From Tragulus kanchil (lineage: Eukaryota; Chordata; Mammalia; Artiodactyla; Tragulidae): a DNA stretch of 64,000 bases. Where the stretch lies: assembly GCA_022376925.1 (NCBI GenBank), contig JAIOJX010000026.1:202902400-202966399 (forward strand), written 5' to 3'. Positions 34,795-44,800 of the stretch are shown piece after piece; position 1 is the first letter of the stretch, and each line of letters begins with the position of its first letter. The notes beneath the pieces are model-generated. The model ran no database searches, was not told the DNA's origin, and saw only the letters and a list, made by a program, of their open reading frames with translations. Made by a program: the position numbers and the translations under genes.

Positions 34795-35388
34795 TGCGGG
34801 GACCTTCCACAGAAAGTAAGGCAGTGGGATTGACCCCGGCTGAACTGGGATATCTCGGAGAAAGGCAAGTCTTGCTGCCAGCCCCCCAGCCCCCCAGCAC
34901 ACGTAGGAGACAATCAGACATGGAAGGGGTTCTGTCAAAGCAGTTCCTTGTAGATTCACAGCTTTTATAGGCAAGTGAAGGGGGTTTTGCATGGGACTTC
35001 CTATAGATTACACCAATCAAGCTAAAGGTCAAGCAATCATCCATGAGCGCGGAAACCAGGGGAACCAATCAGAAATTTTGACCATCACTTAACAATTTAG
35101 ATCACGCCCTCGTCTCTTCCTGTAAACAGCATCTTAGCTCCAAACCGCAAACATGTGCTTAAGCTTCTTTATGCTTGCAACGATTTAGATCACGCCCTCG
35201 TCTCTTCCTGTAGGCACCATCTTAGCTCCAAACTGCAAACATGTGCTTAAGCTTCTTTAAACAATGTGCTTCAGCTTCCTTTCACGCCCACGTCCCTTCC
35301 TGTAGGCGCCATCTTAGCTCCAAACTGAAACAATGTACTTAAGCTTCCTTATGCTTGCAACGGTCCTCTTTCAATTCAGAGCCCCACA
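34795..35388 (-). mobile_element. Complete solo LTR of an endogenous retrovirus (594 bp)
   Basis: On the minus strand it starts TGTGGGGCTCTG and ends GGTCCCCGCA, so it has TG...CA ends with short inverted repeats (TGTGGGG and CCCCGCA). GTGATT (plus strand) flanks it at 34789-34794 and 35389-35394, a 6-bp target-site duplication. A minus-strand TATA box CTATAAAAG lies at 34962-34970. CCAAT-type words lie upstream of it (plus-strand CCAATC near 35013 and 35065). The U3 side holds three ~75-105 bp tandem units (35090-35360). No internal viral genes are present. A 6-bp duplication fits an ERVK-like (betaretrovirus-type) element, though the family is not confirmed. I cannot place a clear poly(A) signal. 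Confidence 0.82.
35090..35360. repeat. Three tandem units inside the LTR U3
   Basis: Units near 35090-35177, 35178-35281 and 35282-35358 share TCACGCCC, C.TCTTCCTGTA, CATCTTAGCTCCAAAC and TTAAGCTTC. They differ by scattered substitutions and an inserted AAACAATGTGCTTCAGC, so they are older than the ~1.1 kb duplications. Tandem U3 repeats are typical retroviral enhancer units. Repeated at about 36266-36536. Confidence 0.8.
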
Positions 35389-35394
35389 GTGATT

Positions 35395-35980
35395 GCCCAT
35401 TTTATGAGGGCCGCACACTTTTGTTCTCTGTTGACTTCCAATGGACTGGCTGGCTCCACAGGCCTATGAGCTTGCAACTTTGATGTATTAGTCAAAACGA
35501 ACATAAAATTGTGAGAAAATGATTCCTCGTTGATGAAATTAGATTTGCTGAACACCAGTTCTCAGAATGCCTTCGTTTTCCTCCTTATACTTCTGTGTCA
35601 TTTTAGAATCATCAAATGGGAAATGGAAAAAAGCAAATGGATTTATCCCACAGCTTGAAGTACTTAAGAGTCAGACTAACTTAGGAAACATGACTTGGAA
35701 TGTGGGTTTGTTAATTCTATGACACATGAATGGTTGGAGCAGAGAACGCACCAGAGGCCATGACACTGTCTATTGGACTTTCTTGAGATCAGTTTTACAC
35801 AGGAGAAGGTGAAACTGCCTTCTAAGTGTCTTTTGCCTTGGACTCATAAATTTTCCACTCATGTTCACTTGTACAGTTCTTAATTTTAAGTACGCTTCTG
35901 GTGGAACCCTGAAACAAAGCACATACTGGGAAAAATGGATTGCTAAATCTTGCCTTTTGGATTCAAAGAGGATGTTTTAG
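35395..35980. other. Non-coding right flank of the LTR
   Basis: No gene or repeat recognised; copied again at 36571-37156, and the last ~290 bases of that stretch once more at about 38021. Confidence 0.5.
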
Positions 35981-36564
35981 TTCCACAGAAAGTAAGGCAG
36001 TGGGATTGACCCCGGCTGAACTGGGATATCTCGGAGAAAGGCAAGTCTTGCTGCCAGCCCCCCAGCCCCCCAGCACACGTAGGAGACAATCAGACATGGA
36101 AGGGGTTCTGTCAAAGCAGTTCCTTGTAGATTCACAGCTTTTATAGGCAAGTGAAGGGGGTTTTGCATGGGACTTCCTATAGATTACACCAATCAAGCTA
36201 AAGGTCAAGCAATCATCCATGAGCGCGGAAACCAGGGGAACCAATCAGAAATTTTGACCATCACTTAACAATTTAGATCACGCCCTCGTCTCTTCCCGTA
36301 AACAGCATCTTAGCTCCAAACCGCAAACATGTGCTTAAGCTTCTTTATGCTTGCAACGATTTAGATCACGCCCTCGTCTCTTCCTGTAGGCGCCATCTTA
36401 GCTCCAAACTGCAAACATGTGCTTAAGCTTCTTTAAACAATGTGCTTCAGCTTCCTTTCACGCCCACGTCCCTTCCTGTAGGCGCCATCTTAGCTCCAAA
36501 CTGAAACAATGTACTTAAGCTTCCTTATGCTTGCAACGGTCCTCTTTCAATTCAGAGCCCCACA
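35981..36564 (-). mobile_element. Solo LTR re-copy lacking its 3' 10 bp (D14)
   Basis: Identical to 34805-35388 except for a few substitutions. It has the right GTGATT (36565-36570) but no left target-site word, as expected for a copy cut by a breakpoint and not an insertion. Confidence 0.85.
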
Positions 36565-37214
36565 GTGATTGCCCATTTTATGAGGGCCGCACACTTTTGT
36601 TCTCTGTTGACTTCCAATGGACTGCCTGGCTCCACAGGCCTATGAGCTTGCAACTTTGATGTATTAGTCAAAACGAACATAAAATTGTGAGAAAATGATT
36701 CCTCGTTGATGAAATTAGATTTGCTGAACACCAGTTCTCAGAATGCCTTCGTTTTCCTCCTTATACTTCTGTGTCATTTTAGAATCATCAAATGGGAAAT
36801 GGAAAAAAGCAAATGGATTTATCCCACAGCTTGAAGTACTTAAGAGTCAGACTAACTTAGGAAACATGACTTGGAATGTGGGTTTGTTAATTCTATGACA
36901 CATGAATGGTTGGAGCAGAGAACGCACCAGAGGCCATGACACTGTCTATTGGACTTTCTTGAGATCAGTTTTACACAGGAGAAGGTGAAACTGCCTTCTA
37001 AGTGTCTTTTGCCTTGGACTCATAAATTTTCCACTCATGTTCACTTGTACAGTTCTTAATTTTAAGTACGCTTCTGGTGGAACCCTGAAACAAAGCACAT
37101 ACTGGGAAAAATGGATTGCTAAATCTTGCCTTTTGGATTCAAAGAGGATGTTTTAGTTGTGATATCATTTCCAGACTATCTCCTTTTGCAAGCAAATTAT
37201 TAAGATTTGTTAGT

Positions 37215-37335
37215 GGGAATTTCCCAGCTGTCTAGTAGTTAGGACTCAGAACTTTCACTGTGGACGGCCTGGGTTCAATCTCTGGTCAAGGAACTAAAAT
37301 TCTATAAGCTGCATAGTGCAGCCCCCCGCCAAAAT
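37215..37335 (+). mobile_element. Degenerate CHR-type SINE
   Basis: GGAATTTCCCAGCTGTCTAG, then GGCCTGGGTTCAATCTCTGG with TCAAGGAACTAAAATTC and an A-rich end after GCAGCCCCCCGCC. Fits a diverged tRNA-Glu SINE. Repeated at 38374-38494. Confidence 0.68.
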
Positions 37336-37471
37336 TGTTACAGTGCCTACTTTTGTACATCTTACTAAACCTTTCCAAGTCAGAAGTGGATTCTAAGATT
37401 GATATTAGCAACAAAATTAAGGGTAATTGGCAGAAACATTTTACTCAGATATAGAGGAGAGTCATATATAT

Positions 37472-37658
37472 TTGTCCAACTCTTTGCAACCCATGGACTG
37501 TAGGCTGCCAGGCTCCTCTGTCCATGGTATTCTCCAGGCAGGAATACTGGAGTGGGTAGCCATTCCCTTCTCCAGGGGATCTTCTCAACCCAGGGATCAA
37601 ACCCAGGCCTCTCACACTGCAGGCGGATTCTTTACTGCCTGAGCCACCAGGGAGGCCC
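37472..37658 (-). mobile_element. Bov-tA SINE, antisense
   Basis: TTGTCCAACTCTTTGCAACC, CTCTGTCCATGGTATTCTCC, AATACTGGAGTGGGTAGCCA and the inverted head CTGAGCCACCAGGGAGGCCC. Both strand frames here are SINE frames. Confidence 0.9.
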
Positions 37659-37902
37659 ATAGAGATATCAAACAAAGAATGTGTTTCTTTCATGCTCTAT
37701 AACACTTACACATACCTTGAGGACATTGAGAATTTGGATTTGTTTTGAGGTTTCAATATCTGTTGTCAGACAGGTTAAATCTTTTATATACATGCTGTAG
37801 TTAGAGATTCCAAAGTATTTTTGCTCATTTAATATTTTTCTAGAATAATGCTCATCTCTTGACTATGCATAACCAAATACCTTGCTTACTATAGATTCAT
37901 CT

Positions 37903-38020
37903 TTGTGTGTGTGTGTGTGTGTGCTCAGTTGCTCAGTCATGTCCTGCTCTTTGCCATCCCATGGATTGTATGCCATCTCCGGGTCCCAGCGATTACAGGG
38001 TGGGTTGCCATTTCCTATTT
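37903..38020 (-). mobile_element. (GT)n plus broken Bov-tA fragment
   Basis: A GT run then GCTCAGTTGCTCAGTCATGT and CCCATGGATTGTATGCCATC. Compared with the full copy at 39062-39289 it has lost the middle of the SINE just before the D15 junction. Confidence 0.8.
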
Positions 38021-38373
38021 AAACATGACTTGGAATGTGGGTTTGTTAATTCTATGACACATGAATGGTTGGAGCAGAGAACGCACCAGAGGCCATGACA
38101 CTGTCTATTGGACTTTCTTGAGATCAGTTTTACACAGGAGAAGGTGAAACTGCCTTCTAAGTGTCTTTTGCCTTGGACTCATAAATTTTCCACTCATGTT
38201 CACTTGTACAGTTCTTAATTTTAAGTACGCTTCTGGTGGAACCCTGAAACAAAGCACATACTGGGAAAAATGGATTGCTAAATCTTGCCTTTTGGATTCA
38301 AAGAGGATGTTTTAGTTGTGATATCATTTCCAGACTATCTCCTTTTGCAAGCAAATTATTAAGATTTGTTAGT

Positions 38374-38494
38374 GGGAATTTCCCAGCTGTCTAGTAGTTA
38401 GGACTCAGAACTTTCACTGTGGACGGCCTGGGTTCAATCTCTGGTCAAGGAACTAAAATTCTATAAGCTGCATAGTGCAGCCCCCCGCCAAAAT
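38374..38494 (+). mobile_element. Degenerate CHR-type SINE (re-copy, D15)
   Basis: Re-copy of 37215-37335. Confidence 0.66.
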
Positions 38495-38630
38495 TGTTAC
38501 AGTGCCTACTTTTGTACATCTTACTAAACCTTTCCAAGTCAGAAGTGGATTCTAAGATTGATATTAGCAACAAAATTAAGGGTAATTGGCAGAAACATTT
38601 TACTCAGATATAGAGGAGAGTCATATATAT

Positions 38631-38817
38631 TTGTCCAACTCTTTGCAACCCATGGACTGTAGGCTGCCAGGCTCCTCTGTCCATGGTATTCTCCAGGCAG
38701 GAATACTGGAGTGGGTAGCCATTCCCTTCTCCAGGGGATCTTCTCAACCCAGGGATCAAACCCAGGCCTCTCACACTGCAGGCGGATTCTTTACTGCCTG
38801 AGCCACCAGGGAGGCCC
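38631..38817 (-). mobile_element. Bov-tA SINE, antisense (re-copy, D15)
   Basis: Re-copy of 37472-37658. Confidence 0.88.
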
Positions 38818-39061
38818 ATAGAGATATCAAACAAAGAATGTGTTTCTTTCATGCTCTATAACACTTACACATACCTTGAGGACATTGAGAATTTGGATTT
38901 GTTTTGAGGTTTCAATATCTGTTGTCAGACAGGTTAAATCTTTTATATACATGCTGTAGTTAGAGATTCCAAAGTATTTTTGCTCATTTAATATTTTTCT
39001 AGAATAATGCTCATCTCTTGACTATGCATAACCAAATACCTTGCTTACTATAGATTCATCT

Positions 39062-39289
39062 TTGTGTGTGTGTGTGTGTGCTCAGTTGCTCAGTCATGTC
39101 CTGCTCTTTGCCATCCCATGGATTGTAGACTGCCAGGCTCCTCTGTCTGTTGGATTTCCCAGGCAAGATTACAGGGGTGGGTTGCCATTTCCTATTTCAA
39201 GGGATATTCCTGACCCAGGGATTGAACATGCATCTCTTTCATTGTCTGCATTGGCAGGCAAATTCTTTAGCATTGTACCTGGGAAGCCC
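39062..39289 (-). mobile_element. Bov-tA SINE, antisense, with (GT)n
   Basis: Complete version: GT run, GCTCAGTTGCTCAGTCATGT, GACTGCCAGGCTCCTCTGTC, GGGTGGGTTGCCATTTCC-like words, then the inverted head ending CCTGGGAAGCCC. Confidence 0.87.
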
Positions 39290-40639
39290 TAGATTTGTCT
39301 TTATAGCTGCATTGTTTGACCTGAACTGGATAATAACCAGTTTTATTTGCAGGAAAACATTAATCTAAGCAAAAGTATTCAGAACACGTGTGTAGAATCA
39401 TTTCTCCTAGCACACGTCTATTTCATTAATTTTATTTCCCAACATCTCACTAAACTGCCTCTAGCACAATTGTCTTGTTAACCTAAATAGAAGAGTCCTC
39501 TTCAGTTCTACATGACTGTTTACATAGGCTGTTGATCAATTTTGTTTGGATTTTTAAAAGTTGCCATGGTTATTAAGCTCAAAGACAATACTTAAAGCAC
39601 ATCCTTTATATATATTTTTTTTTTCCTGATTTTATTCCTGATTTAATAATTAGGAAATGAAGAACTGATTCATACATAGTTTTTGGCTTAAAAACAATAG
39701 TTTTTTTTTTTTTTAATACAATGCTTAGCTGTGGCTTTTGGCCAGCATTTATGCCTCACATGTCACTCGTGAATGTTTTCAAATAAAAAATGTGCAGAGT
39801 TGCATTTATTTTTTGGCCTCATAGACTGCTTAAGAGCTGTTTTCATGCCTACTCTAAGCCAGTTCTGTAAAGAGATGTAATGCTACTTAAATTTTAAACA
39901 AGTCAAGAATCTCAAACAGGGCTGTGTTATGTTATCACATCTGGTCATTCTTTTCATTAAAAGGATTATTCTCAATGTTTTGTAATGTTCATTACTTGGA
40001 CATCCACAATGTCAACAACAGACCAAGACCCTGATATGTTTCTAGAAGGAAGAGAATATGGAGAATAAAGTATAGCATTGAAATACACTTTCATCTCTAA
40101 AAACTGCTTTTTTTTTTTTTTTTTAAATGTGTTCCTAGATATTGCTAAGAATCTAATGAAAGCTCTAGACTCCTAACCAGGGGAAGTACACATATATTTG
40201 AAAAATTTGAATATTCAATGAGGCTCATCATGACCTTGCACTTGTAGATCACAGGTTAGAGACCCTTGCAACAAATTGATATGTGATGATTTACATACAC
40301 TATAGACTATGTATGTATGCACACATGTGCTAGGATATACATAGGTCTATTTTTTTTCAAAGAACTTCTTTAAGTAGTTATGAAGTTAACTCTCCAAGTA
40401 GCTGAACATTTGAAAATCTTGGTTGTTTCTGTCTAAGGAGTTGTTTAATACCATAGGATGCAGGTAGAGATGCTAATTTTTATGAATCAATATTTTAGTG
40501 AAATAAGAGTATGTTAGAATAAGTGTTATAAAGGTAATTTACTTAATTACAACTGTGTAAGACCTTTTTACCCTCATCCCTTTAAGTTTTTGGTTTCAAG
40601 AGGCCCCTTTTTTACATAAGTCTGTAAAAATTAGGTGTT
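39290..40639. other. AT-rich non-coding sequence, no recognised feature
   Basis: Holds T runs near 39613, 39703 and 40108. No gene, RNA gene or confident repeat family, and no ~1.1 kb duplication. Confidence 0.5.
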
Positions 40640-41059
40640 AGATTCCTTATGTCTTCAGTAACATTCAGTTCAATATATTTCTTTCTTTGGACAAAGGAAA
40701 AATTTAGAAGTGTGTTGTATAATTCCAAAATTACTTAAAAATGTGTTATTTAGAGTGTGTTCATTATTTTTAGGTATTGAGTATTTTATACCTTTTGTTA
40801 CTGATTTCTATTTTAATACCATTTTTATCAGAAAGCACTGTATATAATTTAAATCCTTTGGAATTGATTGTAACTTGGTTTTTATATGACTCATTTTGGT
40901 GAATGTTGTAGGTGCACTTGAAAAGATGGGCTGTTCTGCCATTGTTGCTATGGTGTTCTATACTGTCAATTAGGTCAAGTTGGTTGATACATACATTATT
41001 TGTTTACCGATTCTCTCAATTACTGAGACTGGAATGTTAAAATCTGCAAATATAATTGG
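40640..41059 (-). mobile_element. Old L1 ORF2 remnant, antisense
   Basis: The words GAATGTTGTAGGTGCACTTG, GTGTTCTATACTGTCAATTA, GGTCAAGTTGGTTGATACAT and ACTGGAATGTTAAAATCTGC follow the antisense L1 ORF2 region in order, with heavy divergence. The left boundary is uncertain. Confidence 0.62.
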
Positions 41060-41828
41060 TGTACTAGGTTGAATGGTTGTTGCTGTTGTTCAGTTGCTAA
41101 GTTGTGTCCAACTCTTTGCAACCCCATGGACTGCAGCACTCCAGGTTTCCCTGTACTTCACTATCTCCCGGAGTTTGCTTAAATTCATGTCCATTGAGTC
41201 TTTTCCAATGAGTTGGCTGTTCGCATCAGGTCGCCTAAGTATTGGAGCTTCAGCATCAGTCCTTTCAATGAATATTCAGGGTCAATTTCCTTTAGGATTG
41301 ACTGGTTTGATCTCCTTGCTGTCTGATGGACTTTTAAGAGCCTTCTCTGGCACCACAGTTTGAAAGCATCAGTTCTTCAGTGCTTTGCCTTCTTTATGGT
41401 CCATCTCTCACATCCATGCATGACTACTGGTTGAATGGTGTTCCCCTCAAATCCATGTCTACGTAGAATCTGTGAATGGGACCTCATTTAAAAACAGGGT
41501 CTTTGTAGATGTAATCAAGTTAAGATGGGACATACTGGACTAGAGAGGGCCCTTATCCACTGACTGATGTCCCTAAAAGACTAAAGAAGTTTGGACATAG
41601 ATACAAAGGAAAGATGACCAACTGAAGATGAAAGCAGAGACTGAAGCTGTGAAACCAGAAGATGAGGAATGTTTAGGCTGCTGACAATCATCAGAAGCTT
41701 TAAATGGCAAGAAAGAATCCTTCCCTAAGCCATTCTGAGAGACCATGGCCTGGATGACATGTTGGTTTCAGACTTCTAGCTTTCAGAACTGTAAGACAAT
41801 GAATTTCTGCTGTATTAGGAACCACCCC
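41060..41828 (+). mobile_element. MaLR-type (MLT1/MST-like) LTR, interrupted by BovB
   Basis: Starts TGTACTAGGTTGAATGG at 41060 and resumes after the BovB at 41439: TGTTCCCCTCAAATCCATG-like start, AATCTGTGAATGGGACCTCA, AACAGGGTCTTTGTAGATGT, AATCAAGTTAAGATGGGACA and GACTTCTAGCTTTCAGAACT, ending near AATTTCTGCTGT. This order is characteristic of mammalian MaLR LTRs. The final LTR bases appear to be missing. Confidence 0.72.
41077..41428 (-). mobile_element. BovB 3' fragment, antisense, inside the MaLR LTR
   Basis: Antisense BovB: GTTCAGTTGCTAAGTTGTGT, TGTCCATTGAGTCTTTTCCA, GTATTGGAGCTTCAGCATCA, AGGATTGACTGGTTTGATCT and AAAGCATCAGTTCTTCAGTG. GGTTGAATGG flanks it at 41067-41076 and 41429-41438, a 10-bp target-site duplication of LTR sequence. 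The frame over it is antisense BovB and not a gene. Confidence 0.9.
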
Positions 41829-43430
41829 TCCCCTCATCACATGGATTTTAGGACTATGTAAGAATCACTCTGACAGGTTTCTCTGGAATGATTTAAAGTT
41901 TTTAGAAAGCAAAAATGCTCCACCATGTTACTGTTAACAAATAAGAAATAGATGCTTTAGCTAGCATAGTCATAGCTCATATTCGGGGTGGTGTGTGAAT
42001 AGGGCTATGAAATAGTGATTTTCAACAAAATAGTAAATATTTGTCTTCCACACTTTCAATTATAGGGTTAAATTCAAACAAAATTCAGAAATCTCACTGA
42101 AATCTCAACTTAGATCATTATTTATCCATCATCCCACCCTGTGCCAAGTACTGGGTTGTTTGCTGTACCTTTTGGGGATTCAAAGATAGGCTAGAAGCAG
42201 CTTTGTTCTCAGGATGCTCCCAGCACAGTGCCGGAGGAAGACCTATAAGCTGCGACCTCATAGGAGAGGCCATCACTACTGTATTACGCTAACAGGAATG
42301 ACATTTTGGATTTATTTACGAACTAGTGTTTCCCTATTAGCTAGACAGGTGTTCCCTCCCAGCTCCCTGACCTTCTTATTGGATCCAGAAAAGAGGCTGA
42401 TTGAAGCTACGGGGAGGGGAGGAAAGTCGATCCCTTCCGTCCTTTCAGGGTAATAGGAGGAGGAGGAGTGCGTAAAGGCTGAAAGAGAATGCGACACCTA
42501 TGTCCCAGCTTCTCTTCTGGACGAGAATTTCCAGGTCCCTGCCTCTTAGACTCATCAGGAGAGAGTTGATGAGAGGGCAGTGCAGGTTTTGGGTTCAGCC
42601 AGGGCAGAGGCGCCCTTGAAAAGCATCCCGCATCTCAATACTTGGGGAGCTAGAGTAGCACCTGCTCCAAGCCGGTTCTGACTCAGCAGAGGACGAGCAC
42701 CTGGTGCCCAGGAAGCAAGGGACCAGGGGCAACACAAAGGCTGCACCTTTTCCACCCGTTAACAAAACCCCAAACCCAGGTATTCATGGTGAGGTCGCCA
42801 TGGAAATGGCGCCCTCTGGAGGAGAAGAGAAGAGGGATAAAACTAGAAGAGACCTACCTTGCCTGGAAGAGACAAGGCAAAAACAACTCTTGAGTATTTA
42901 TACGAAAGAGATGACTTAATCTCGAAGCCATGGAGAAGCTGTGAATTAAGTTAAAGTCGCTACTTGCTCTCTCCACCCCATGCCTCATTCCCAGAGTAGG
43001 AGTGTAGTAGGAAAAATGGAGTGGACAGATGTTACCAGAGATCTAAGGAGGCCACATTTCCTTCTCAATTGAGGATCAAGACAACTGAGGCTCTTGTCTC
43101 ACTGGCTTCCATCCCCTCCCACAACCACTTGTCCCTGCGGACAAGGTCAAGCCTTTGCATAAACATAACAGAACTTATCTAGGAGTGGACTACTTCTGAA
43201 ATTAACATTCCTGACTGTACCCTAAGTCTGCATTTAAAAAACAGCATCTAGTTTCTAGATGCTTTGCAATTTGTTATTCTAATCATGCATCTCTGTCCTT
43301 TAGTAGTCTCCATGTCACCTCTTCCTGCTTTTGGTTCCTAGTTTGGTGGTTTGATGGATCCTATTAAAATAAAATGGTGGTGCAGAACTAGTTTTTAGTA
43401 CAATGGATCACCCCTAGGGGGAGCTACCAG
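41829..43430. other. Non-coding, mostly repeat-free sequence
   Basis: No repeat family is recognised over 1.6 kb. GC is moderately raised near 42200-42850 (for example ATGGAAATGGCGCCCTCTGG near 42800). Short frames exist but do not resemble a known protein or show clear exon boundaries. It could hold an unrecognised exon or regulatory element. Confidence 0.45.
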
Positions 43431-43716
43431 AGTTTCTCTGGTAGCTCAGCTGGTATAGACTCTGCCTGCAATGCAGGAGAGCCTGGTTCAGTTCCTCTGT
43501 CAAGAAAATCCCCTGGAGAAGGAATAAGCTACTCACCACAGTATTTTTGGGTTTTCCTGGTGGCTCAGATAGTAAAGAATCCACCTGCAATGCGGGAGAC
43601 CTAGGTTCTATCCCCTGGAGAAAAGAAACGCTATCCGCTTTGGTACTGTTGCCTGGAGAATCCCATAGCTCATCCATGGGCTTGCAAGGAGTCAGACAGG
43701 ACTGAGCGACTTTCAT
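43431..43716 (+). mobile_element. Two-headed Bov-tA SINE
   Basis: A first tRNA-like head (CTCTGGTAGCTCAGCTGGTA to CCCCTGGAGAAGGAATAAGC) is followed at about 43550 by a second head (GGTTTTCCTGGTGGCTCAGA) and a Bov-A body ending GTCAGACAGGACTGAGCGAC. This is either a dimeric Bov-tA or one Bov-tA inserted in another; I see no clear target-site duplication between them. Confidence 0.82.
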
Positions 43717-43992
43717 TTTTCACAGGGGAAGAGTCAGCAAGGGAGCGTTCTAGAGTACCACCCTTGGTTCTCCAGAATCGAGGCTGGATTCCTCAACAGA
43801 TAAAGGCTCTCTTTGTAAAGATGGAATTAGAAAATTTAAGAATGTACAAAGTTATTTCCAAACAGCCAATAGATTAGTAACTGAGTATGCTAGAATGAGG
43901 GACAAGTGCTCATTATGCCAGACAACCCACTGAGTCCTGCCTGCACACCACGTCCCATGATCCTCACCAGCCTGAGACGCTAGCAAGGACTA
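43717..43992. other. Non-coding sequence, no recognised feature
   Basis: Nothing recognised between the SINE and the MIR. Confidence 0.5.
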
Positions 43993-44215
43993 GCCCTTTC
44001 TGTGTGCTGGGTCCTGTGCTCAGTGCCTTGATGACCTGTACTATCATTTATTTTTCATAACAACCTTAGAAAATATGAACTCCTACCAATTCTACCTAAA
44101 ACTGAGAAAGTTAGGCTTAGAAAAGTCAAATGGTTAGTTTACAAGTCACCCTGCTTGTAGGTGGTGCCACTGAGACTTGAGCAGGCAGTCTGCTCTTAAC
44201 CACACATTAAGTTCC
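43993..44215 (-). mobile_element. MIR SINE, antisense
   Basis: CTGTGTGCTGGGTCCTGTGC, then TTCATAACAACCTTAGAAAA, AAAACTGAGAAAGTTAGGCT and AGTCACCCTGCTTGTAGGTG in antisense MIR order. Single copy; it lies just outside D16. Confidence 0.72.
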
Positions 44216-44244
44216 CCATTTTACAGATGAATTAGCTGAGGTTT

Positions 44245-44800
44245 TCTTAGAGGTAAATCAAATTATGTTACTCTTCTCATCATACCCTGTAGTGACTTCC
44301 CATTTCAGTCAAGGTAAAAGCCACACCCCTGTCGTCACACCCACAGCCTCTGTGTTCTAGTCCCCTGCTGTTCTGACATCCCCTCTACTGCTTGACAACC
44401 CCAACACTCGAGGCAAACCATCCTATCACAGGGCCTTTGTACTTGCTATTTCCTCTGTTGGAAGCATGGTTTATTCAAGGGGCCCACTTGGCTCACCCTC
44501 TCATGTCCTTGGATGCAGTCACATGTCATATCAGGTCGTTGCTGACTATGCCACTCCAAGTTGCCACCTTCCTTCCTTCCCCCAGTCTTGGGACTCTTCT
44601 ATTCTCTTCCCTTATTCTTTGTATTTTTTCCTTGAGTGTTTATTTATATTACAAACTCATCTCATCAATGGTCATCTCCTTCTCTAAAATATGTTATAGA
44701 TACATTTTTTTTTTAGATATTTTTATCTCTATTAGTTTTTCTTTTTAAATGCAGCACCAGCATTTAAGACAGAACCCAGTGTAGTCATGAGTGACCAGTA
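44245..44800 (+). mobile_element. L2 LINE 3' region
   Basis: CATCATACCCTGTAGTGACT, CACAGGGCCTTTGTACTTGC, TATTTCCTCTGTTGGAAGCA and a later GTTTATTTATATTACAAACT follow the L2 3' region in sense order. The open frame at 44392-44748 is a decayed L2 frame or chance. Most of it is repeated at 45399-45880 by D16. Confidence 0.72.

Larger units (their letters stand above)
34805..37156. repeat. Tandem duplication D14 (about 1.18 kb x 2)
   Basis: Copy 1 is 34805-35980 and copy 2 is 35981-37156, offset exactly 1176 at both ends. Visible changes are substitutions: CTTCCTGTAAAC versus CTTCCCGTAAAC, GGCACCATC versus GGCGCCATC, GACTGGCTGG versus GACTGCCTGG. The unit begins 10 bp inside the LTR, so copy 2 of the LTR lacks its end and its left target-site word. 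Confidence 0.95.
36862..39197. repeat. Tandem duplication D15 (about 1.16 kb x 2), overlapping D14
   Basis: Copy 1 is 36862-38020 and copy 2 is 38021-39197, offset 1159. The first ~295 bp occur three times (about 35686-35980, 36862-37156 and 38021-38315). Copy 1 is degraded over its last ~60 bp: TATGCCATCTCCGGGTCCCA replaces a longer stretch of normal Bov-tA sequence present in copy 2. Confidence 0.95.

Noticed and set aside
35090..35360. CRISPR-like or satellite array
   Set aside because: Only three diverged units inside a retroviral LTR, without spacers; this is an enhancer repeat.
34795..36564. A provirus with two LTRs (34795 and 35981)
   Set aside because: The sequence between them is ordinary flank that is itself duplicated, it is far too short and has no viral genes, and the second LTR lacks one end. 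It is one solo LTR copied by D14.
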